Shown here: positions 7,277 through 11,994 of the stretch, in pieces
Numbering within the stretch: position 1 is the stretch's first letter
How the letters are laid out: each line of letters opens with the position of its first letter
Assembly: GCA_009786275.1 (NCBI GenBank)
Contig: WQTL01000494.1
Coordinates: 1 to 13,942, forward strand
Direction: 5' to 3'
Length of the DNA stretch: 13,942 nucleotides
Source: Bacillota bacterium
GTDB taxonomy: Bacteria > Bacillota > Clostridia > Oscillospirales > Acutalibacteraceae
Program-made: the position numbers and the translations under genes
The notes under the pieces: model-generated
The model's database searches: none
What the model was told of the DNA's origin: nothing
Seen by the model: only the letters and a program-made list of their open reading frames with translations

Positions 7277-7555
7277 ATGCCCTATGAAGCCAAGCCGCGC
7301 GACCGTGACGCCGCGGGCGAGGGCGACCGCCGCCCCCCCATGCGTAAACGCCGCAGGAAGGTCTGCTCGTTCTGCGTGGACCATATCGACTATATCGACT
7401 ACAAGGACACCGTGCGGCTGAACAAGTATATCAGCGAGCGCGCGAAAATCCTGCCCCGCCGCATGACCGGCACCTGCGCCAAGCACCAGCGGATCCTCAC
7501 CACGGCCATCAAGCGCGCCCGGCACGTGGCCCTGCTGCCGTATACCAGCGAATAA
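7277..7555 (+). CDS. rpsR: 30S ribosomal protein S18, cysteine-containing form
   Basis: A 92-residue S18. A basic N-terminal extension (RKRRRK) is followed by CSFC (C30, C33), IDYKD, LNKYISERAKILPRR, TGTCAKHQR (C67, H70) and a C-terminus ending ARHVALLPY. S18 pairs with S6 in the platform of the small subunit. The CxxC plus Cys/His pattern is that of zinc-ligand-retaining ('C+') ribosomal proteins. AAGGAG at 7262-7267 is nine bases before the ATG. It is the last gene of the operon; no terminator follows before the FMN riboswitch. Confidence 0.97.
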   Translation: MPYEAKPRDRDAAGEGDRRPPMRKRRRKVCSFCVDHIDYIDYKDTVRLNKYISERAKILPRRMTGTCAKHQRILTTAIKRARHVALLPYTSE

Positions 7556-7575
7556 GTCCCGAGACCCAACTGAAT

Positions 7576-7711
7576 ACCGTTCTTCAGGGGTGGTGCAAGT
7601 CCACACCGGCGGTGAAGCAGTATAAACTGACAAGCCCGCCAGTCCTGTTAACAGGGCAGATTTGGTTGGAATCCAAAGCCGACGGTCAAAGTCCGGATGA
7701 AAGAAGAGCAA
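7576..7711 (+). ncRNA. FMN riboswitch (RFN element)
   Basis: The conserved RFN elements appear in order: TTCTTCAGGGG (7580-7590), TGCAAGTCCACACCGGCGGT (7594-7613), AAGCCCGCCAG, a variable CCTGTTAACAGG hairpin, GATTTGGTTGGAATCC, AAAGCCGACGGT, AAGTCCGGATGAAAGAAGA, whose end pairs with the beginning to close P1. FMN binding normally promotes termination. A terminator at 7735 and the riboflavin transporter gene ribU downstream fit that role. It begins about 20 bases after the rpsR stop, leaving little room for its own promoter outside the rpsR coding region. Confidence 0.96.
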
Positions 7712-7734
7712 CCGCGAATGTTTGCGTCATTGCG

Positions 7735-7765
7735 CCCCAAGGGAAATTCTCTTGGGGTATTTTTT
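7735..7765 (+). terminator. Riboswitch expression-platform terminator
   Basis: CCCCAAG at 7735-7741 pairs with CTTGGGG at 7751-7757, extendable by a G-T pair and GAA/TTC, and is followed by TATTTTTT. It lies 24 bases after the aptamer, as expected for a transcriptional FMN switch that turns ribU off when FMN is plentiful. It would also stop read-through from rpsR. Confidence 0.9.
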
Positions 7766-7841
7766 GTGCTCCGCACCAGCCCCCAAGGGGGGCATCCTGA
7801 CGGTTGCCGAAGGCAAATGTTTTTTCCGCGCTATAAATAAT

Positions 7842-7929
7842 TTGTCTGTAGAGACGCACGGCAGTGCGTCTCCCGATAAAAAGACCGCATTTTACGCGGA
7901 GACGCACTGCCGTGCGTCTCTACATACAA
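7842..7929. repeat. Second REP/BIME-like inverted pair of GTAG palindromes
   Basis: Perfect 27-base inverted arms occupy 7847-7873 and 7898-7924, extendable outward by five pairs with one mismatch (TTGTC against TACAA). Each arm is GTAG followed by a hairpin with stem GAGACGCAC/GTGCGTCTC and loop GGCA. The 24-base centre also holds a CCGC/GCGG hairpin. The sequence differs from the pair at 3477-3555, but the architecture is the same. It lies between the riboswitch terminator and the ribU ribosome binding site, so it would be in the 5' untranslated part of the ribU mRNA. Confidence 0.8.
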
Positions 7930-7965
7930 GTCAACCAACAATTATTTTTTCAAAGGAGAACCATC

Positions 7966-8568
7966 ATGAAAAAAACCTTCCCTCTGCGGGCCGTCGTCCT
8001 GTGCGCCATGCTGACCGCCGTGGCCAGCGCGCTGTTCCTCATCCAGTTCACCGTGCCGCTGGTGCCGTCCTTCCTCAAGATGGACGTCTCCGACCTGCCG
8101 GCGCTGGTGGCCTCCCTGGCCGTGGGGCCGTTCTGGGGCGTGCTGGTATGCCTGCTGAAGAACGTCGTGGGCCTGCTGCACTCCGGCACCATGGGCGTGG
8201 GCGAGATTTCAAACTTCATCATCAGCGCGGCGCTCACCTTGGTGGCAGGCTTTGTTTTTCGGAAAAACAAAAGCAAGGGCGGCGCGGTGCTGGCCTCGGC
8301 GCTGGGGGCCGTGGCTATGGCGGCCATCAGCCTGCCATCGAACCTTTTCCTGATCTACCCGCTGTATACGAAGGTCCTCGGGCTGCCCATCCCCGTGATT
8401 CTGGGCTGGTATCAGGCCGTGCTGCCCAGCGTGGATTCCCTGTGGGAGGCGCTGCTGATCTTCAATGTGCCGTTCACCTTCGTCAAGGGGCTGCTGTGCG
8501 CCGCTCTGATGGCGCTGGTGTATCTGCCGCTGCGCCCGGTGATGGAGAAGTTTTTGAAAAGCAAGTGA
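7966..8568 (+). CDS. ribU: ECF transporter riboflavin-specific substrate-binding subunit RibU
   Basis: A 200-residue integral membrane S-component with about six hydrophobic helices. It shows the RibU-type segment KMDVSDLPALVASLAVGPFWGVLVCLLKN and the following GVGEISNF. It captures riboflavin and works with the shared ECF energising module (EcfA, EcfA', EcfT), which is not in the window. AAAGGAG at 7952-7958 is seven bases before the ATG. The frame is open further upstream, but those codons lie in the palindromic element and leader. The FMN riboswitch upstream strongly supports flavin specificity. No terminator is visible after the stop; the next promoter begins within ten bases. Confidence 0.93.
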   Translation: MKKTFPLRAVVLCAMLTAVASALFLIQFTVPLVPSFLKMDVSDLPALVASLAVGPFWGVLVCLLKNVVGLLHSGTMGVGEISNFIISAALTLVAGFVFRKNKSKGGAVLASALGAVAMAAISLPSNLFLIYPLYTKVLGLPIPVILGWYQAVLPSVDSLWEALLIFNVPFTFVKGLLCAALMALVYLPLRPVMEKFLKSK

Positions 8569-8575
8569 TTCCCCC

Positions 8576-8604
8576 TTGCCTTTTCCCTTTACATCATGTA
8601 TAAT
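8576..8604 (+). promoter_or_regulatory. Sigma-A promoter of the small secreted-protein gene
   Basis: TTGCCT at 8576-8581 and a perfect TATAAT at 8599-8604 are separated by 17 bases. The start of transcription would be near 8611, placing the only usable start codon at the TTG at 8640. Confidence 0.8.
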
Positions 8605-8639
8605 GGTTGCAAAGAAAACAACAGGGAGGTTTATCCGCT

Positions 8640-9053
8640 TTGAAGAAAAAATATTTCGTCTGCCTGCTGGCAGCCCTGGTGCTGCTGGTCGCCCTGGCGG
8701 TGCCCGCGCTGGCCGAGCCCGAAGAAGCCGTGACCGCCGCCGAGCAGCTCACCGCAACCGCCGAGGAGCAGACCGTCGCGCCCGGCGATTCCACAGAGCC
8801 GGGGCTGGAGGAGGACCCGACCGAAGCGCCCGTCCTGATTTTCGCCACCGTGCCGGAGACCACCGCCGGCATCGTGCCCATCGACGGGGAAGTCCCGGCG
8901 GCGGGGCAGGAGGGCCTGCTGTCGCAGCGCAATCTCACATTTTACGCGCTGGGCCTGGGCGGCCTGGCACTGCTGCTGAGCGTCATCGCCCTGGCGCGCA
9001 CGCGCAAAAAGACCGCGCCCAACGCCACCGGGAACTATCAGAAATACTTCTAA
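8640..9053 (+). CDS. Small secreted, C-terminally membrane-anchored protein of unknown function
   Basis: A 137-residue protein starting at TTG, ten bases after GGGAGG at 8624-8629. An earlier in-frame TTG at 8607 is excluded because it lies upstream of the predicted transcript start. MKKKYFVCLLAALVLLVALA with PALA before Glu26 is a clean signal peptide. The mature region is acidic and rich in Ala, Glu, Thr and Pro, probably disordered. Residues 99-119 form one membrane helix followed by the positive stop signal ARTRKK and a short tail. The topology is therefore outside, one helix, cytoplasmic basic tail, rather like a sortase-type or spacer protein, but no LPxTG is present. I do not recognise a family. 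It is a single-gene unit with its own promoter and terminator. Confidence 0.75.
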   Translation: MKKKYFVCLLAALVLLVALAVPALAEPEEAVTAAEQLTATAEEQTVAPGDSTEPGLEEDPTEAPVLIFATVPETTAGIVPIDGEVPAAGQEGLLSQRNLTFYALGLGGLALLLSVIALARTRKKTAPNATGNYQKYF

Positions 9054-9067
9054 CCCCACCCCGAACG

Positions 9068-9108
9068 AAACGCACGGGCGGTTGCCGATCAACCGCCCGT
9101 GCGTTTTT
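9068..9108 (+). terminator. Strong intrinsic terminator
   Basis: A perfect 17-bp stem (9068-9084 with 9090-9106, core CGCACGGGCGGTTG) with a five-base loop ends in TTTTT. It closes the small secreted-protein gene at 8640-9053. On the opposite strand only TTTCGTTC follows, so it may also stop the minus-strand symporter transcript, less efficiently. Confidence 0.92.
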
Positions 9109-9123
9109 ATCGCCGGCAACTTC

Positions 9124-9153
9124 GCAGGCGGCCGATTCCCATCAGCCGCCTGC
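9124..9153. other. Second hairpin in the convergent intergenic gap
   Basis: GCAGGCGGC at 9124-9132 pairs perfectly with GCCGCCTGC at 9145-9153 around a 12-base loop. TTTTT follows on the + strand only after AATCGC. It lies between converging genes and could be a backup terminator or a barrier; neither strand has an immediate T-run. Confidence 0.5.
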
Positions 9154-9198
9154 AATCGCTTTTTGCACGGGCCGCTGTGGGCAGCGACCCCTACTACC

Positions 9199-10740
9199 TT
9201 ACGCCGCCTGCTTTTCCGCTTCAACCGCCGCGGGCTTAAGTTTGTTCTTCGTCAGCACGTTGACCAGGAAGCACATCGCCATCGAGCAACACGTGGCGAT
9301 CACCATGAACTGCGGGCTCTGCCCCATCAGCTTCGTCACCATGGCCGGTACCAGCGTGGGATCGGCGTAGAATATCGGCATGGAGATCACCTTGCAGACA
9401 GCCGGCACCAGGGCCACGGAAAGGCCGGAGAGGATGCCGGCCCAGGCGCCGGCCTTGTTGGCCTTTTTGTAATAGAGCGAGAACACGTATGGCGCCATGA
9501 ACGAGCCGGAAATCGCGCCCCAGGAATACCCCATCATGTCGAGGATGGGGGATTTCTCGGCGTTGGCCACGAAGAAGGACATCGCCGCGAAAGCCAGGCA
9601 CAGCAGCTTGATGCCCATGCTGAGTTTCTTATCCGGGATATTGGGCTTCAGGGTGCCGATGAAGTCCTTCACCAGGGTGGAGCAAGCCGTGAGGATGATG
9701 GCGCTTAAGGTCGTCACGGAGGCGGCCATCAGCAGCACGAACACGACGCCCATCAGTATGGCGGGAATCTCCGCCTTGACCAGCATCATGGGCACGATGA
9801 AATCCTTGAATTTTGCGCCTCTGTCCGCCTGCAGGGCGGCGAATTCCTCCGAGGTGAAGAACTTGTGGCACAGGGAGCCGATGAAGTAGCCGCCGCCCGC
9901 GATGAGCGTGCAGAAAATGGTGGAAATCCAGATGCCGCGCTTGGCCTGGTCGTTGTCTTTGATGCCGAAGTATTTCTGCACCATGTGGGGCAGGCCCCAG
10001 GTTCCAAAGCTGGTCATGAAGATCAGGGAGATCAGGCCCCACCAGCCCGTGCTGTTCCGCGGCGTCAGGCCCAACTGCGTATGTATCTTCGCGTAATCCG
10101 CAATGCCCGCAAACCCGCCTACATTCTTGGCGAATACGATGTACCCGATGAGCAGCGCCACGCCCACCATCATGATGAGGCCCTGCACGAAGTCCGCCCG
10201 GGCCTGCACCAGGTAGCCGCCGAAGAACAGCAGGAAGCCCGCCAGAGCCGCGATGAGGACCATGAACATCGTGGGCGGGATGCCCAGCAACACCTCGGCG
10301 ATGTTCCCCAGGCCCATGTAGACGGAGGCCGAGTAGGGGATGAGGAAGATGAAGATCACGATGCAGGAGAACAGCTTCATCGCCCTGCTGCCATAAAACT
10401 TTTCAAAGAGCTCCGGCATGGTGTGCAGCCCCAGCCGCGCCGATATCTCCCTGGTGCGCCGGGCCAGGAACAGCCAGGCCAGCATCGCGCCGAAGGCCGC
10501 GTTGCCCAGGCCCACCAGTACGCCCCACAGGCCGAAGCCGTAGCCCGTGGTGCCCGCGTAGCCTACGAACATCACGGCGGAAAAGTAGGCCGTGCCGTAG
10601 CTGAGAGCCGAAAGCCAGGCCCCCATTTTACGCCCGCCCACGGTGATATCCGCCACGCTCTTGCTGCTGCGCCCGGTAACGATGCCGATGGCCACCAGCC
10701 CCGCGACGTAAATGCCGATTGTGATCCAAGTTTCCGTCAT
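9199..10740 (-). CDS. Sodium:solute symporter (SSS family)
   Basis: A 513-residue transporter with about 13 membrane helices, of the SSS/PutP type that imports small solutes with Na+. Family features: an N-terminal GRSSKSVADITVGGRKMG loop then GTAYFSAVMFVGYAG, ARRTREISARLGLHTMPELF after helix 3, YSASVYMGLGN, VQARADFVQGLIM, and a helix-8 Na+-site region SVTTLSAIILTACSTL carrying the Thr/Ser pair equivalent to PutP's. The substrate is uncertain; proline, pantothenate or other carboxylates are possible. I start at 10740 (MTETWITIGIYV): AAAGGGG lies 11 bases upstream and the residues before it are not family-like. It is a single gene with its own consensus promoter, a leader of about 137 bases and an operator-like palindrome. 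Confidence 0.93.
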   Translation of the reverse strand: MTETWITIGIYVAGLVAIGIVTGRSSKSVADITVGGRKMGAWLSALSYGTAYFSAVMFVGYAGTTGYGFGLWGVLVGLGNAAFGAMLAWLFLARRTREISARLGLHTMPELFEKFYGSRAMKLFSCIVIFIFLIPYSASVYMGLGNIAEVLLGIPPTMFMVLIAALAGFLLFFGGYLVQARADFVQGLIMMVGVALLIGYIVFAKNVGGFAGIADYAKIHTQLGLTPRNSTGWWGLISLIFMTSFGTWGLPHMVQKYFGIKDNDQAKRGIWISTIFCTLIAGGGYFIGSLCHKFFTSEEFAALQADRGAKFKDFIVPMMLVKAEIPAILMGVVFVLLMAASVTTLSAIILTACSTLVKDFIGTLKPNIPDKKLSMGIKLLCLAFAAMSFFVANAEKSPILDMMGYSWGAISGSFMAPYVFSLYYKKANKAGAWAGILSGLSVALVPAVCKVISMPIFYADPTLVPAMVTKLMGQSPQFMVIATCCSMAMCFLVNVLTKNKLKPAAVEAEKQAA

Positions 10741-10782
10741 AAGCCAAGCATCCCCTTTTCGTTTTTTTGTTTCACCCCCCCC

Positions 10783-10819
10783 GGCCCTACGGGCCACCCC
10801 CTCTCTCATGCGAAGGGGG
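10783..10819. other. GC-rich hairpins in the symporter leader
   Basis: GGCCC/GGGCC (10783-10787 with 10791-10795, loop TAC) is followed by CCCCCT/AGGGGG (10797-10802 with 10814-10819). An eight-C run at 10775-10782 offers an alternative partner for the G-run. In the minus-strand mRNA they sit 35-80 bases before the symporter start. They resemble short intergenic palindromes common in GC-rich Clostridia; a regulatory role is not shown. Confidence 0.4.
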
Positions 10820-10841
10820 CAAAGAGGAATGAAAAAAGAAG

Positions 10842-10875
10842 GAGCACTTTAGCACTTGAAAGCGTTAAAGTGCTC
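10842..10875 (-). promoter_or_regulatory. Operator- or attenuator-like palindrome at the symporter transcription start
   Basis: GAGCACTTTA at 10842-10851 and TAAAGTGCTC at 10866-10875 form a perfect 10-bp inverted repeat with a 14-base loop, just downstream of the -10 box. Overlapping it, TGAAAGCGTTAAAG at 10857-10870 matches the CcpA cre consensus TGWAANCGNTNWCA at 12 of 14 positions. In the minus-strand RNA the hairpin is followed by CTTCTTTTTTC, as in an attenuator. Catabolite repression, another repressor, or early termination are all possible; the sequence cannot choose. Confidence 0.5.
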
Positions 10876-10883
10876 ACATATGT

Positions 10884-10912
10884 ATTATACCACTTTTTCA
10901 GGGGGATGTCAA
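10884..10912 (-). promoter_or_regulatory. Consensus sigma-A promoter of the symporter gene
   Basis: On the minus strand TTGACA (10912-10907) and TATAAT (10889-10884) are both perfect and exactly 17 bases apart. Transcription should start near 10877. It lies immediately downstream of the terminator of the HU-like locus, so the symporter is its own unit. Such a strong core promoter suggests that control is by repression. Confidence 0.92.
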
Positions 10913-10955
10913 GAGTTTTTTTACTTGACTTACCCCAGGAGCTCGCGGCAAATCC

Positions 10956-10997
10956 AAAACCGCCCGGTACATGCTGTTAATGTATCGGGCGGTTTTT
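10956..10997. terminator. Bidirectional-type terminator after the HU-like locus
   Basis: AAAACCGCCCG (10956-10966) pairs with CGGGCGGTTTT (10986-10996). An inner TACAT/ATGTA extension lies above a one-base mismatch, with a seven-base loop. TTTTT ends it on the + strand and TTTT on the minus strand. Its position fits the old 3' end of the minus-strand HU gene. Confidence 0.85.
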
Positions 10998-11008
10998 GTT
11001 CAGGATTG

Positions 11009-11277
11009 CTATTTTCCAGCCACGGCGTCTTTGAGCGCCTTGCCGGCCTTGAATGCCGGGTGGCCGGGGAGATCACTTCCTCGCCGGTCTGGGGATTGCG
11101 GGCCTTCTTCTCGGCGCGCTGGCGCACCTCGAAGGATCCGAAACCCACGAACTGTATCTTTTCGCCGGCGACCAGCGCATCGGTCAGCGCCACCGGCGCC
11201 TGCTTCACTTTCTTCCCAATGGTCTTTCGCTCCAGCGCGCAGCGGCAATGCTGAAGGCCTATAAACTGCTGCTTCAT
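11009..11277 (-). pseudogene. Decayed HU-family DNA-binding protein gene
   Basis: On the minus strand one frame reads ALTDALVAGEKIQFVGFGSF, EVRQRAEKKARNPQTGEEV and SPA, the core of HU. A second frame then reads PAFKAGKALKDAVAGK and stops at 11009-11011, the HU C-terminus. The switch is near 11059-11062: only two bases lie between the Ala and Pro codons, where the family has three residues, so seven bases seem to be missing. The N-terminal half is also damaged: before ALTDAL only GKKVKQAPV partly resembles the LSKKDAE helix, and the preceding residues from 11277 do not match HU. HU (about 90 residues) compacts DNA as a dimer; this copy should lack the C-terminal part and the dimerisation helices. 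A functional HU gene probably exists elsewhere (inference). Confidence 0.85.
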
Positions 11278-11295
11278 AGCGGCGGCGTATAAGCA

Positions 11296-11787
11296 TTAAG
11301 CGTTCATCTGCTCCCCCATTGTAAACCCGCTCACCCGTTCCACCCGCATCACCGGATACCCCGCCGCGCGCAGCTCGTTGCTCAGCAGCCCCGATTTGCT
11401 TAAGGGGAACCACGCCAGCCCTGCCTCCTTGAGCACCGGCAGCGCCTCTGTCCTGAAGCTCTTCGCCCCCTCGTCGAACAGCAGAAGCACGGGGCTTTCC
11501 GGCAGGGGCGCTTCCCTGCGCAGCGCGGCCACCAGCTCCGATTCGGAAAGCGCCGTATAGCCGTTTTCGGCCAACCAGGCCAGGTCCTTTTTGAATTCTT
11601 CGAAAGAAATGTCCGTCGGCCTGCCGCCGCTTATGTTCCGATAGATCACCACCGGCAGCGGGCGCCCCCGGAAGGTATAGGGCGTGCTGACGGACACGCT
11701 CCTGGTGCCGACGCTCACCAGCGCCGTGAGCAGCAGCAGCGCGCAGGCGCAGAAAAACCGCGCCGCCCTCGTGAAACGGATCACCAT
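11296..11787 (-). CDS. Truncated, probably inactive polysaccharide deacetylase-like protein
   Basis: A 163-residue protein with a hydrophobic N-terminal anchor (about 11-27) and a start of NodB-type deacetylase homology: PVVIYRNI, ISFEEFKKDLAWLAENGYTALSESELV, PVLLLFDEG and TEALPVLKEAG. Active relatives have YHxI and TFDDG here; this protein has Arg50 in place of His and D105-E106 in place of the catalytic/metal Asp pair. The H-x3-H motif region and the rest of the barrel are absent. The last 30 residues (ELRAAGYPVMRVERVSGFTM) resemble the far C-terminal tail of such proteins, suggesting an internal deletion (inference). The family removes acetyl groups from peptidoglycan or other polysaccharides outside the membrane; activity is unlikely here. 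GGGGGAG lies eight bases upstream of the ATG. It may be a pseudogene or a binding-only protein. Confidence 0.65.
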   Translation of the reverse strand: MVIRFTRAARFFCACALLLLTALVSVGTRSVSVSTPYTFRGRPLPVVIYRNISGGRPTDISFEEFKKDLAWLAENGYTALSESELVAALRREAPLPESPVLLLFDEGAKSFRTEALPVLKEAGLAWFPLSKSGLLSNELRAAGYPVMRVERVSGFTMGEQMNA

Positions 11788-11915
11788 GCCTCCAACTCCC
11801 CCATCACATTATCGCCTATCATAGCTATGCGGGGGCGCGCCGCGCTATGAGTACCCGCCGCGGGGACGGCAATTTGCGTGCCTTAGCGGCGCAATACGAG
11901 TTGTCGCCCTCACTA

Positions 11916-11964
11916 AAAAATTCATCAATTTTTCATTGCATTGCCTCGCATTATCTAGTATAAT
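11916..11964 (+). promoter_or_regulatory. Sigma-A promoter with UP-like element for the TPR protein operon
   Basis: TTGCAT at 11936-11941 and a perfect TATAAT at 11959-11964 are 17 bases apart. Immediately upstream, AAAAATT/AATTTTT (11916-11922 with 11927-11933, loop CATC) is both an UP-element-like A/T tract and a short palindrome that a regulator could bind. Transcription would begin near 11971. Confidence 0.85.
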
Positions 11965-11994
11965 AAAAAAAATGCGAAAATGGAGGTGTCCCGC

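Noticed and set aside
7801..7824. Possible terminator TTGCC/GGCAA followed by T6
   Set aside because: The stem is only five pairs with a three-base loop, and T6 is separated by ATG; too weak to annotate beside the strong riboswitch terminator.
7785..7840. Possible promoter for ribU with TATAAA at 7832-7837
   Set aside because: No -35-like hexamer at 16-19 bases upstream; the nearest TTGCCG is 22 bases away.
9865..10980. Long + strand open frame opposite the symporter
   Set aside because: It is antisense to a well-supported SSS transporter and crosses that gene's promoter; no motif or ribosome binding site supports it.
10930..11277. 115-codon minus-strand frame containing the HU core, taken as an intact gene
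   Set aside because: After the HU core it leaves the HU frame and reads through the terminator hairpin to a chance stop; the true HU C-terminus is in another frame.
11808..11836. Possible promoter for the deacetylase-like gene (GATAAT on the minus strand)
   Set aside because: No acceptable -35 box at the expected spacing.
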